A stretch of DNA of 39,512 nt from an uncultured Lachnospiraceae bacterium (GTDB lineage: Bacteria > Bacillota > Clostridia > Lachnospirales > Lachnospiraceae). Shown piece after piece: positions 16,793-24,961 of the stretch. How positions within the stretch are numbered: position 1 is the first letter of the stretch; every line of letters starts with the position of its first letter. The stretch covers positions 1-39,512 of the forward strand of contig CAJTYJ010000035.1 of NCBI GenBank assembly GCA_910583895.1, written 5' to 3'. The notes under the pieces are model-generated. The model searched no databases, was not told the DNA's origin, and saw nothing but the letters and a program-made list of their open reading frames with translations. Position numbers and translations under genes: made by a program.

Positions 16793-17297
16793 TTGAATGA
16801 ATTAAAAAATCAGATGGATTTCTTTCCGGCATGGGAAGACCTGAATATATGCAATGATTTTCTGTTTGGGAAGATCATGCAGGATGCAGAACTTTGCAAA
16901 GAGCTGCTGCAGCGGATACTGCCGGATCTGGAGATTGACCATATCGAAAATCTTTCTGAATGCAGACAGCAGCATGGAGGATGTCAGCAGAGAACTGAGA
17001 GCATTTCTGGATTATGTGGCCGGGAAAAAACCGGAGGACGATTTTGTAAAACGGTTGGAGGAAGCGGTAAGAGAAGCAAAAAAGAACAGGGAATGGAGGC
17101 ATGAATATATGACGTTGCTGATGAGAGACCAGGAGAATATCGAAAAAGGTATCGAAAAAGGAAAAAGTGAGGGTGAAGAAAAAATGCTTGACCTGATTCA
17201 AAAACTGATAAGCGATCAACGATTTGATGTAATTATCAAAATAAAAGAAGATAAAGAATATCGTCAGAAACTTTATAAAGAATATAATATTTTATGA
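16793..17297 (+). pseudogene. Rpn / PD-(D/E)XK nuclease family transposase, internally deleted copy
   Basis: The reading frame from TTG 16793 encodes the family N-terminus (LNICNDFLFGKIMQDAELCK, then ELLQRILPDLEIDHIE) for about 55 residues. At 16947 the sequence jumps to the family's late segment IFLNADSSMEDVSRELRAFLDYVAG in another frame. It then runs through KEWRHEYMTLLMRDQ-like text (NREWRHEYMTLLMRDQENIEKG) to the usual Lys/Glu-rich tail ending at 17297. The nuclease core (PD-(D/E)XK motifs and the central domain) is missing, so the gene is dead by deletion plus frameshift. Intact relatives are about 300 residues and promote RecA-independent recombination. The family assignment is recognition, not a search. 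Confidence 0.8.
16947..17016 (+). repeat. 70-bp exact direct repeat, copy 1
   Basis: Identical over 70 bases to 17542-17611, with divergence at both ends. Both encode KIFLNADSSMEDVSRELRAF plus LDY of the Rpn family. Copies are 595 bp apart, which could support deletion of the intervening DNA by recombination. Confidence 0.95.
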
Positions 17298-17460
17298 GCG
17301 GATGTGTCAGGAAAATCTGCTATAGAATGCCATAAAGTGGAAGTTCTAATACTATGAAAAGATATATATGTTTGTGTACTCCTCAAAGATAGATTAGATG
17401 CGTTTCAGCATGAGGAGGAGAATGGCAGGCGTTGATCAGGTTCGGTATGAAGATGGGCAC

Positions 17461-17660
17461 TTTGGAGCAGGACGGCATATCTATACGTTTCAGAATCTTT
17501 GCAGAGAGGACCACAGGATCATACTTGGGGATGAAATGACAAAAATCTTTCTGAATGCAGACAGCAGCATGGAGGATGTCAGCAGAGAACTGAGAGCATT
17601 TCTGGATTATGCAGCTGGAAAAATTGCGGGATGATTACGTGAATCGGCTTGTGAAACCTT
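17461..17660 (+). pseudogene. Second Rpn-family fragment (central part only)
   Basis: The frame beginning at 17398 contains the family's central block FGAGRHIYTFQNLCREDHRI, then ILGDEMTKIFLNADSSMEDV and SRELRAFLDYAAGK. A one-base shift near 17625 then lets LRDDYVNRLVKP continue the homology to about 17660, after which it ends. N- and C-termini are absent. It complements the first copy, which lacks exactly this middle region, but the shared 70-bp segment shows that they are two separate copies or a rearranged duplication rather than one interrupted gene. The 100-bp gap before it holds nothing recognisable. Confidence 0.7.
17542..17611 (+). repeat. 70-bp exact direct repeat, copy 2
   Basis: Exact match to 16947-17016; see that entry. 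Perfect identity suggests recent duplication or gene conversion. Confidence 0.95.
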
Positions 17661-17677
17661 CCATTTGTGTGTATATT
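17649..17677 (+). promoter_or_regulatory. Promoter of the 135-aa protein / nuclease lipoprotein operon
   Basis: TTGTGA (17649-17654), 17-bp spacer, TATATT (17672-17677), 30 bp before the ATG at 17707. The -35 lies inside the tail of the second Rpn fragment, so the insertion may have supplied part of this promoter. Confidence 0.5.
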
Positions 17678-17706
17678 ATAGAATGGAAAGGCAGGTGAGA
17701 AAAAAC

Positions 17707-18114
17707 ATGATTGTCATGCTGTGTGTCGATGATCAGAACGGAATGCTTTTTAATCGTCGCAGGCAGAGCAAAGATCGTATCCTTCAGCAGCATGTGCTGC
17801 GTCTGGTTGGCCAGAACAGGCTGTTTATGAGTCCGTACAGCAAAAAACAGTTTACAGATACGGGGGTTACAGAAGTTGTCGTGGATGAGGACTGTCTGGG
17901 CAAAGCACAACGGGATGATTACTGCTTTGTGGAAGACAAAGACGTGACTCCATACAAAGACCAGATCGACAAAATCATATTGTTCAGATGGAACAGAAAA
18001 TATCCGGCGGATACTTTTTTTACGCTGGATATCAGCAGTTATACGTTAGAAAAAACGGAGGATTTCGCGGGAAATTCTCATGATAAAATTACAAAGGAGA
18101 TTTACAGAAGATGA
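17707..18114 (+). CDS. Uncharacterised protein, sometimes labelled 'ribonuclease Z' in Lachnospiraceae
   Basis: A 135-residue soluble protein. I recognise the pattern MIVMLCVDDQNGMLFNRRRQSKDR..., ending in KIILFRWNRKYPADTFF, as a family in gut Clostridia that some pipelines call ribonuclease Z. It has no HxHxDH metallo-beta-lactamase motif, so that name should not be trusted. The ATG at 17707 is preferred over an upstream one (17665) because AGGTGAG lies 8 nt before it and the family begins there. The stop overlaps the start of the nuclease lipoprotein gene (ATGA), so the two are translationally coupled and may act together. Confidence 0.75.
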   Translation: MIVMLCVDDQNGMLFNRRRQSKDRILQQHVLRLVGQNRLFMSPYSKKQFTDTGVTEVVVDEDCLGKAQRDDYCFVEDKDVTPYKDQIDKIILFRWNRKYPADTFFTLDISSYTLEKTEDFAGNSHDKITKEIYRR

Positions 18115-19280
18115 AAAGAAGAAAGATATGGGTATTGGCAGCTGCTGCGTCTGCGATGCTGGCATTGTCTGCATGCGGAGGTTCAGCGGCAGAAGCACCG
18201 GCACAGGAGTCGGCGGCGGAGGCAGAAGAGACCGTACCGGAGGAGGCACAAGAGGAACCTTCTGATACGGCCGGGGAATCAGAACCGGATGAACAGACGC
18301 AGGAGCAGCAGGAGCCTGACCAGCAACTGTCAGATACCGGATTTTCGATATCTGATATAGAGGAATATACAGATCAGGCATATGTGGAAATCAATGATAA
18401 TAAACCATATTTTTCAGAGGAAGATTTAACAGAACAGTCCTTCGAGTATTACAGCGATCTGGATGAGCTGGGCAGATGCGGGACTGCATATGCCTGTATA
18501 GGGATCGACCTGATGCCGACAGAAGAGAGAGGAAGCATCAGTCAGGTAAAACCTACCGGCTGGAAAAGCGTGGAGTATGACGTCGTAGACGGAAAACATT
18601 TATATAACCGATGTCATTTGATCGGATTTCAGCTGTCCGGTGAGAATGCAAATGAGAAAAACCTGATCACAGGTACCAGATATTTAAACGTAGACGGCAT
18701 GCTTCCTTTCGAGAACATGATTGCAGATTATGTGGAAGAGACAGAGAATCATGTTCTGTATCGGGTAACGCCGGTGTTTGAAGGGGATAACCTGGTGGCG
18801 TCCGGGGTGCTTTTGGAGGCGCAGTCGGTGGAGGACCAGGGGGAGGATATCCAGTTCTGTACCTATGTGTATAATGTGCAGCCGGGAGTTGAGATTGACT
18901 ATGAGACAGGAGAGAGCAGACTGGCGGAAGCAGAACTTCAGTCTCAGGAGCCGGCAGAAGAACCAGAATCAGAGCCGTCACTTCCGGAGCCGACCGAAGA
19001 ACCGGAATCAGAACCGCCGCTTCCGGAGCCGGCCGATGATCGGAAATCCGAGCCCGCCTCCCAGGAGCAGGCAGAGGAGCCAGAACCGGAACCGGAAGTT
19101 GCAGCAGAGCCGGAGCCCAGGGGCACGGATTACATTTTAAATACCAGCACAAAGAAGTTTCACTATCCTTCCTGCGGCAGTGTGGGTCAGATGAAGGAAT
19201 CCAACAAAGAATCTTATACTGGCAGCAGAGATGATGTGATTGCACGGGGCTATGACCCATGCAAAAAATGTAATCCATAA
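18111..19280 (+). CDS. Lipoprotein with DNA/RNA non-specific endonuclease domain and C-terminal Cys domain
   Basis: A 389-residue exported lipoprotein. The signal peptide ends in the lipobox LSAC (acylated C22), followed by an acidic Glu/Gln/Pro linker (to about 78). The nuclease domain (about 80-265) has the catalytic block LYNRCHLIGFQL with H169 and the NEKNLITGTRYLN block with the metal-binding Asn, matching EndA/NucA-type endonucleases; the usual RGH is RCH. A 13-residue tandem repeat (283-308) in a Pro/Glu-rich spacer leads to a C-terminal module (about 340-389) with KFHYPSCGSV and PCKKCNP, three cysteines and a histidine, like the Ada-type zinc module in other secreted nucleases. Possible roles are nutrient DNA degradation or DNA uptake. 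Confidence 0.88.
   Translation: MKRRKIWVLAAAASAMLALSACGGSAAEAPAQESAAEAEETVPEEAQEEPSDTAGESEPDEQTQEQQEPDQQLSDTGFSISDIEEYTDQAYVEINDNKPYFSEEDLTEQSFEYYSDLDELGRCGTAYACIGIDLMPTEERGSISQVKPTGWKSVEYDVVDGKHLYNRCHLIGFQLSGENANEKNLITGTRYLNVDGMLPFENMIADYVEETENHVLYRVTPVFEGDNLVASGVLLEAQSVEDQGEDIQFCTYVYNVQPGVEIDYETGESRLAEAELQSQEPAEEPESEPSLPEPTEEPESEPPLPEPADDRKSEPASQEQAEEPEPEPEVAAEPEPRGTDYILNTSTKKFHYPSCGSVGQMKESNKESYTGSRDDVIARGYDPCKKCNP
18957..19034 (+). repeat. 39-bp tandem repeat (two units) in the nuclease lipoprotein
   Basis: Units 18957-18995 and 18996-19034 differ at five or so positions and encode EEPESEPSLPEPT and EEPESEPPLPEPA. They lie in the flexible spacer between the nuclease and C-terminal Cys domain and could vary in copy number. 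Confidence 0.9.
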
Positions 19281-19348
19281 TTAAAAAATTCACTTTTTGT
19301 TTTTAGAAGAAAAGCTTCTGACAAAACAGAAGCATAAGAGGACAGATG

Positions 19349-20758
19349 ATGCATTGGAAAGATCTTTTGTGTTCCGGCCGCATCCGGGATTTTAAAGGAA
19401 AACCGGGGAGCGGAGATCTGCGGACTGAATTTGAAAAAGATTATCACAGAATAATTGGAAGTGCTTCTTTTCGCAGGCTTCAGGATAAGACGCAAGTGTT
19501 TCCGCTGGATAAAAGCGATTTTATCCGAACCAGGCTGACCCATTCTTTGGAGGTTTCTTCTTTTGCAAAATCTCTGGGACAGAATGTGTCAGAAGAGATT
19601 CTGCAGAATATAAAGGATCCGGGCTTTCTTCCATCATATAAGGCCGATGTCAGCGACATTCTCCAATGTGCAGGGCTTCTTCATGATATTGGAAATCCTC
19701 CGTTCGGACATTTTGGAGAGACCGCGATCCGTGAATGGTTTTTAAAGCACCTGCCGAAGCTTTGGTGGAAAGGAAAACCTCTGACCGAAGTGCTGCCCGT
19801 ACAGATGCAGGAGGATTTTTATCATTTTGAAGGAAATGCCCAGGCACTCCGCCTGGTGACAAAACTGCACTATCTGGTGGATGCTCACGGGATGAATCTG
19901 ACCAAAGGGCTTTTGGGCACGATCATCAAATATCCCACGGCTTCCACAGAGGTCTGCAGCAGGAGTGGGGATATCCGGACCAAAAAGATGGGTTACTTTT
20001 ATGCGGACCGGGAAGTATTTCAGCAGATTCAGGAAGGAACCGGAACCTATGGGAAACGCCATCCGCTTACGTTTCTTCTGGAAGCGGCAGATGATATTGC
20101 CTACAAGACGGCCGATATCGAAGATGCAGTGAAAAAAGGCTGTCTCTCTTATGAGCAGCTGCTTCAGGAACTGCAGAATTTCCCGGGGGGAGCGCAGGAA
20201 GAAGAATATGAGAAGCTTGTGGAACTTTTGCGTTACCGGTATCAAAGAGCGCTGGAAAAAGGGATGGATCATCCCCGCGGAAATGCGGTCCAGAACTGGC
20301 TGGTACAGGTGCAGGGCAGGATGATCAAAAGTGCAACGGCAGGATTTGTGGAGCACTACGAGGAACTGATGGCCGGAACATACAAAAAGGATCTGTTCTT
20401 TGGAATGCCCGGAACCGGGATGATGGAGGCCCTCGGAGAGATTGCTTATCAGTATGCGTTTATATCCCGGCCCATCCTGAGGCTGGAGATCGGAGCAGAT
20501 GCGATCTTTGCATTTCTGCTCGGGCGGTTTGTGGATGCGGCGATCGCTTATGACAGCGGCATGGGAATGACTTCTGTGCAGGAAAAGCTGATGAGTGTGA
20601 TTTCTGACAATTACAAGGCCATTTATCATATCTATGCAGAAGGGAAAGAGGAGACAGAGCGGTTGTATCTTCGTCTGCTTCTGGTGACCGATGAAGTCTG
20701 CGGGATGACGGACAGTTATGCCAAAGCGCTTTATCAGGAATTAAGCGGGATTCCATAA
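19349..20758 (+). CDS. dgt: dGTPase-like HD-domain deoxynucleoside triphosphohydrolase
   Basis: A 469-residue HD-superfamily enzyme expected to cleave dGTP (or other dNTPs) to the nucleoside and triphosphate. Metal-site residues are visible in TRLTHSLEVSS, GLLHDIGNPPFGHFGE and LEAADDIAYKTADIED. The N-terminal DLRTEFEKDYHRIIGSASFRRLQDKTQVFP block is typical (cited in parts: RTEFEKDYHRII, SASFRRLQDKTQVFP). ATGs occur at 19346 and 19349; AGAGGA at 19337-19342 spaces better to 19349. Short inverted repeats (CTTCTG/CAGAAG) lie between it and the lipoprotein gene, but no clear terminator, so some read-through is possible. A strong terminator follows. Confidence 0.9.
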   Translation: MHWKDLLCSGRIRDFKGKPGSGDLRTEFEKDYHRIIGSASFRRLQDKTQVFPLDKSDFIRTRLTHSLEVSSFAKSLGQNVSEEILQNIKDPGFLPSYKADVSDILQCAGLLHDIGNPPFGHFGETAIREWFLKHLPKLWWKGKPLTEVLPVQMQEDFYHFEGNAQALRLVTKLHYLVDAHGMNLTKGLLGTIIKYPTASTEVCSRSGDIRTKKMGYFYADREVFQQIQEGTGTYGKRHPLTFLLEAADDIAYKTADIEDAVKKGCLSYEQLLQELQNFPGGAQEEEYEKLVELLRYRYQRALEKGMDHPRGNAVQNWLVQVQGRMIKSATAGFVEHYEELMAGTYKKDLFFGMPGTGMMEALGEIAYQYAFISRPILRLEIGADAIFAFLLGRFVDAAIAYDSGMGMTSVQEKLMSVISDNYKAIYHIYAEGKEETERLYLRLLLVTDEVCGMTDSYAKALYQELSGIP

Positions 20759-20767
20759 AAAATGCGT

Positions 20768-20800
20768 GGCGTGCGCTCTGGAAAGAGCGGCGCCTTTTTT
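20768..20800 (+). terminator. Intrinsic terminator after dgt
   Basis: A GC-rich stem (GGCGTGCGCTCT / AGAGCGGCGCC, one bulged base) with a GGAA tetraloop is followed by six T residues. Confidence 0.9.
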
Positions 20801-20819
20801 GATGTGTAGGATAGTAAAG

Positions 20820-20834
20820 ATTCCAAAATGGAAT
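20820..20834. promoter_or_regulatory. Candidate LysR-type operator
   Basis: ATTCCAAAATGGAAT is a perfect 5-bp inverted repeat with T-N11-A spacing. Its centre lies about 64 bp before the predicted start of the transport operon, where LysR activators usually bind. The likely ligand-binding regulator is encoded at the operon's 3' end (25957-26844). Confidence 0.5.
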
Positions 20835-20854
20835 AGTCATATTATACAATAGAA

Positions 20855-20884
20855 TTGCAAAAAACAGGATAATAATAGTATAAT
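20855..20884 (+). promoter_or_regulatory. Promoter of the solute transport operon
   Basis: TTGCAA (20855-20860), 18-bp spacer and perfect TATAAT (20879-20884); start expected near 20891. The leader (about 120 nt) contains a consensus AAGGAGG at about 20957 followed by TTG GAA TAG, a possible two-codon leader ORF, and AGACAGTTGTCT, a small palindrome. Confidence 0.6.
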
Positions 20885-21009
20885 TTGACTATATTTAAAA
20901 GGAAAGTGGGGTGAGAAAACCGAAGAAAGGAAGAAGAAGGGGAAAGCAACAGAATCAAGGAGGCAATCATTGGAATAGACAGTTGTCTGTATCTGAAAGG
21001 AGAAAAGGG

Positions 21010-22329
21010 TTGAAAAAAAGAATAATCAGTTTGTTGATGTGCGGGATGATGATGGCAGGATTATTGACAGGGTGTGGAAACTCCAAAGAAGACAGCCAGA
21101 AAGAACCAGAAAGCAGCGGGGGACAGCCTTATGCAGGTACCAAAATCCATGTACTGAGCGCAGCCAACATGTGGGCAGAAACGGTGAAAGAAAATCTGCC
21201 GGAATTCGAAGCAGGGACGGGAATCAAAGTGGAGCTTCAAACACTTGAGGACAGTCAGCTGAGCAATAAGATCGCGGTCAGCATGGCGGCAAATGGAACC
21301 GATATAGATGTATTTGCCTTCCGGCCGCTGCAGGAGTCGCAAATGTTTATGGACAATGGGTGGCTGGAAGCCTTGAATCCATATTATGAAGGCGACACCG
21401 AATATGAGATAGACGATTTCTACGATGCGTCAAAAGAATTGACCATCCGGGAAGAGAAACTCTATGGGATCCCTTTGATGACGGAGCGCCAGGTGGTCTA
21501 CTACAATAAAGAATTATTTGAAAAGGCCGGGATCACAAAACTGCCGGAAACGCTGGAAGAATTCCGGGAAACTGCAGAAAAGCTGCATGATCCGGAACAT
21601 GGCATTTCCGGAATTGTTATCAGAGGAAAAGGTCCGGATGCGGTGACGATGGTGTCCAGTTTTTTGCGGGATTATGGTGGAGAATTCATGACGGATGGGA
21701 AAGCATCCATTGATACGCCGGAGGCGATACAGGGTTTTCGATATTATGGAGATCTGTTAAGAAATTATGGACCGGACGGAGTGGCCAATATGGGCTGGCA
21801 GGAATCCATGGCGGTCTTTACCCAGGGGCTGGCAGGGATGAGAATTGATGTTGACACCCAGTATGCACAGATTAATGATCCGGACAGCTCACAGGTGGCG
21901 GGAAAAGTTGGTTACTTTTTGATGCCAAAAGGCCCCAATGGACAGCACACGTTCAGCATTACCGCATGGGCGGTGGGAATCAACAGCCAGTCAAAGAACA
22001 AGGATGCAGCCTGGGAATTTTTAAGATGGGCGACGGGAAAAGAAATGGATGTAAAAGCGCAGGCAAAAGGTTCTTCCAGCGCCAGAACTTCTACCTGGGA
22101 AGAGGAGGACGCCAATGCAAGCTGGCCGGAAGAGCTGATCCCAGTGATTCAGAAAAGTATGGAAATCGGAGACAGTACCGACCGGCCGATTTTAAATAAT
22201 GTGGGAGAAGCCCGGACTTACATCGGGGATGTCATTACAGCAGCGCTTTTTGATGAAGACGTAGAAGCAGCTGCAGGAAAGGCAAATGAACAGTTCCAGA
22301 GCCTTTTGGACGCAGAGAAAACAAAGTAA
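21010..22329 (+). CDS. ABC transporter extracellular solute-binding lipoprotein (family 1 type)
   Basis: A 439-residue lipoprotein that captures a solute outside the cell and hands it to the permeases encoded next. The signal peptide LKKRIISLLMCGMMMAGLLTGC ends at the lipobox cysteine C22 (described: basic N-region, hydrophobic core, LTGC). The mature part has the sugar-binding-protein layout, with VYYNKELFEKAGI near residue 160 and a C-terminal AWEFLRWATGKE. The frame opens at a GTG at 20911, but the signal peptide begins at TTG 21010, 7 nt after AAAGGAG, so that start is used. The downstream aldolase and 2-hydroxyacid dehydrogenase suggest a sugar acid or related substrate. Confidence 0.92.
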   Translation: MKKRIISLLMCGMMMAGLLTGCGNSKEDSQKEPESSGGQPYAGTKIHVLSAANMWAETVKENLPEFEAGTGIKVELQTLEDSQLSNKIAVSMAANGTDIDVFAFRPLQESQMFMDNGWLEALNPYYEGDTEYEIDDFYDASKELTIREEKLYGIPLMTERQVVYYNKELFEKAGITKLPETLEEFRETAEKLHDPEHGISGIVIRGKGPDAVTMVSSFLRDYGGEFMTDGKASIDTPEAIQGFRYYGDLLRNYGPDGVANMGWQESMAVFTQGLAGMRIDVDTQYAQINDPDSSQVAGKVGYFLMPKGPNGQHTFSITAWAVGINSQSKNKDAAWEFLRWATGKEMDVKAQAKGSSSARTSTWEEEDANASWPEELIPVIQKSMEIGDSTDRPILNNVGEARTYIGDVITAALFDEDVEAAAGKANEQFQSLLDAEKTK

Positions 22330-22341
22330 GGAGAAGATCGG

Positions 22342-23220
22342 ATGTTTAAGTGGATCGACAGACATATAAAATGGGTTTTTACAATACCAACAGTTTCGAT
22401 CATTCTGTTTCTTGTTGTCTTTCCGCTGGCATATACCTTTTTTATATCTTTTTTTGACTGGGGAATGTCTGGAAATGCACAGATGAAATTTGTTGGATTG
22501 GATAACTACAGGTATCTGTTTGCAAGTGAGAGATTTTGGGAGGCTGTAGGAAGGACCTTTTTGTTTTCTGCCGTGGGTATTGGGATAGAAGGAATCTTAG
22601 GAGTGGCGCTGGCTCTGTATCTGAACAGGGAATTCAAGGGAAAAAATATGGTAAAAACAGCGTTTCTGCTTCCGATGGTGGCAACACCTGTGGCGGTGGG
22701 GCTGGTATGGAGGCTGATTTATGAGCCTTCCATAGGCATAGCCAATCAGATCTGCATGTGGCTTGGAGTTGGAAGGCAGCCCTGGCTTGGGGCTTTGGAT
22801 ATGGCTCTTTGGGCACTGCTGATTGTGGATATCTGGCAATGGACGCCGATGGTGATGCTGGTGGTGCTTGCAGGCGCCACCGCCCTGCCTCTGGATGTGC
22901 TGGAATCTGCGCAGGTAGACGGTGCCGGCAAATGGCAGCTGGTAAGGAACATTATACTGCCACTTCTGCGTCCCGCAATCCTGACGGCCTTATTGCTGCG
23001 GATGATTGATATTCTCAAGACGTTTGATCTTATCTATTCCACGACGCAGGGCGGTCCAGGGTATGCTACAGAGACACTGAATATTCTTTCCTACCGGGAA
23101 GCATTCGAGTATTTTAAATTTGGCAGAGCATCGGCGACGCTGGTGGTATTTTTCCTGACGGTATTTTTGATCGCCATTGTGTTTATTAAATTTAAAAATA
23201 AAGTGGAGGTAGAATATTGA
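22342..23220 (+). CDS. ABC transporter permease (MalF/UgpA type)
   Basis: A 292-residue membrane protein with six predicted spans. The cytoplasmic EAA loop that contacts the ATPase is visible as LESAQVDGAGKWQLVRNIILP (shown in part: ESAQVDGAGKWQLVRNIILP). The start has AAGGAG 8 nt upstream and follows the binding-protein gene by 12 bp. Its last codons overlap the TTG start of the partner permease. No ATPase is encoded in the operon, so a general MsmX/UgpC-like ATPase elsewhere would be needed. Confidence 0.94.
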   Translation: MFKWIDRHIKWVFTIPTVSIILFLVVFPLAYTFFISFFDWGMSGNAQMKFVGLDNYRYLFASERFWEAVGRTFLFSAVGIGIEGILGVALALYLNREFKGKNMVKTAFLLPMVATPVAVGLVWRLIYEPSIGIANQICMWLGVGRQPWLGALDMALWALLIVDIWQWTPMVMLVVLAGATALPLDVLESAQVDGAGKWQLVRNIILPLLRPAILTALLLRMIDILKTFDLIYSTTQGGPGYATETLNILSYREAFEYFKFGRASATLVVFFLTVFLIAIVFIKFKNKVEVEY

Positions 23221-24047
23221 GACTGACGAAAAAAACAAAGAAAACTGTACGGACGGCCGGTTTCTACCTTTCTCTGGCAGGGATTCTGACCATAACCTTA
23301 TTTCCATTCTTATGGATGGTGCTTGCATCTTTTAAGAAAATGGTGGATCTGCTGAATGTGGACAAGATGTTTGCATTCACGCCAACCATACAGAATTATA
23401 TAGATGTATTTTCTAAATATGATTTCTGGCAGCCCCTGCAAAACAGCATGCTGATTGCGGTTTTATCCACAATGCTGGCACTTTTGTTTGGACTTCCGGC
23501 GTCCTATGTAATCGCGAGGGAAAAAATGTCCGGTTTTTCAGCGGTTATTCTGGTGATTCGGATCATACCGGCTATTTCGTTTCTGGTGCCATGGTATATA
23601 TTATTTAATCGTCTGCGGCTGACGGGGACGTATACTTCTCTGGTGCTGGTTCATCTTTTGGTAGCTTTGCCAATGATTGTATGGATTATGATTCCGTTTT
23701 TTGAGACAATGCCCCGGGAACTGGAAGAGGCTTCCTGGATGGACGGCTGTTCTCATATGGGAACCTTTGTAAAGATATTGCTGCCACTGGCATCGCCGGC
23801 AGTTCTGACAGCAACCATTTTATCATTTATATTTTCATGGAATAATTTTATCTTTGCATTGATTTTATGTACCAATGACACAAGAACGCTTCCGACGGCA
23901 GTCTTTCAGTTTATGTCTTATACGGATGTGGACTGGGCCTGCCTGATGGCAGCGGCGGTGATTATAACAATACCGATTCTTTTGATCTCTGTATTTTTAC
24001 AGAAATATATTATTACGGGAATGACAGCAGGAGCTGTGAAAGGATAG
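23217..24047 (+). CDS. ABC transporter permease (MalG/UgpE type)
   Basis: A 276-residue partner permease. The EAA loop reads LEEASWMDGCSHMGTFVKILLP. It starts with TTG at 23217, with the ideal site GGAGGT 8 nt upstream, and the TTGA overlaps the previous stop, so the two permeases are made in a coupled manner. Six hydrophobic segments are seen. The substrate follows from the operon and is not fixed by this sequence. Confidence 0.94.
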   Translation: MRLTKKTKKTVRTAGFYLSLAGILTITLFPFLWMVLASFKKMVDLLNVDKMFAFTPTIQNYIDVFSKYDFWQPLQNSMLIAVLSTMLALLFGLPASYVIAREKMSGFSAVILVIRIIPAISFLVPWYILFNRLRLTGTYTSLVLVHLLVALPMIVWIMIPFFETMPRELEEASWMDGCSHMGTFVKILLPLASPAVLTATILSFIFSWNNFIFALILCTNDTRTLPTAVFQFMSYTDVDWACLMAAAVIITIPILLISVFLQKYIITGMTAGAVKG

Positions 24048-24053
24048 GAACGC

Positions 24054-24956
24054 ATGAAAAAATTATATGGTATCATACCGGCAATGGTGACTCCTTTTGA
24101 TGAGAAAGGAACCGTGAATCTAAGTCAGGTAAAAAGACTGACCGCTTTTTTGATTGAAAAAGGAATTGACTGTCTGTATCCTACGGGGACGACGGGCGAG
24201 ATGAACCATATGACTGTGGAAGAACGGAAGAAAACAGCCGAAGCAGTCATAGAGGAGGCCAACGGGCGCTGTCCGGTTTTTGTTCATGTTGGCTGTATGT
24301 CTTTAAAGGACACACAGACACTGGCTGTGCATGCAGCAGATGCAAGGGCAGACGGAATTGGCGTTGTCACACCCATTTACTTTAACGTGAATCAAAGGGA
24401 AATGGAAGCCTATTTTCAGGAGGTCGCCCGCAGTGTACCGGAAGATTTTCCGATCTATCTGTATAATATTCCCCAGTTGTCCGGCAATGATCTTACGGTG
24501 CAAAGCTGTGAGAGGCTTGCGAGCTGCTGTTCGAATATTGTGGGGATAAAATACAGTCTGCCGGATCTGAGAAGGACGATTGAGTACACAAAGGTGCTTG
24601 GCGGTAAATTTTCAGTCATTCAGGGCGCGGACCATCTTCTTTTCCCATCTGTGGCAGCAGGGTGTGATGGGGTAATCAGCGGATGCGCCAATGTTTTTCC
24701 GGAGATTTTCACGGATGCGATGAAAGCAGTCCGAAAAAATGATATGGACCTGGCAAAGAAACAGCAGGAAAGAGTAATGGAAGCCTGGAAAACTTTGTGC
24801 CTGGGCGAGGGCAGCGCCATGGCATATATGAAGGCAGGGCTTCGTATGAGAGGCATAGATGCCGGACATATGCGAAGTCCCCTGATGGATCTTACAAAAG
24901 ATCAGGAAGAAACGTTCAAAGATGGATTTGAGAAAATTATGAAATGGGTGGAATAA
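24054..24956 (+). CDS. DapA/NanA family aldolase (dihydrodipicolinate synthase-like)
   Basis: A 300-residue class I aldolase of the DHDPS/N-acetylneuraminate lyase superfamily. The Schiff-base lysine is K166 in VGIKYSLPD and the catalytic tyrosine is Y137 in YLYNIPQLSG. The phosphate/carboxylate loop reads PTGTTGEMNHMT. In DapA the GTTGE motif is followed by S-A-T-L; the different text (MNHMT), together with the transport genes and hydroxyacid dehydrogenase around it, favours a catabolic keto-acid aldolase rather than lysine synthesis. It begins 6 bp after the permease stop with AGGA as ribosome site. Confidence 0.88.
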   Translation: MKKLYGIIPAMVTPFDEKGTVNLSQVKRLTAFLIEKGIDCLYPTGTTGEMNHMTVEERKKTAEAVIEEANGRCPVFVHVGCMSLKDTQTLAVHAADARADGIGVVTPIYFNVNQREMEAYFQEVARSVPEDFPIYLYNIPQLSGNDLTVQSCERLASCCSNIVGIKYSLPDLRRTIEYTKVLGGKFSVIQGADHLLFPSVAAGCDGVISGCANVFPEIFTDAMKAVRKNDMDLAKKQQERVMEAWKTLCLGEGSAMAYMKAGLRMRGIDAGHMRSPLMDLTKDQEETFKDGFEKIMKWVE

Positions 24957-24961
24957 AAAGG

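Noticed and set aside
17707..18114. Calling this gene ribonuclease Z
   Set aside because: No HxHxDH or other metallo-beta-lactamase motif and only 135 residues, against about 300 for RNase Z.
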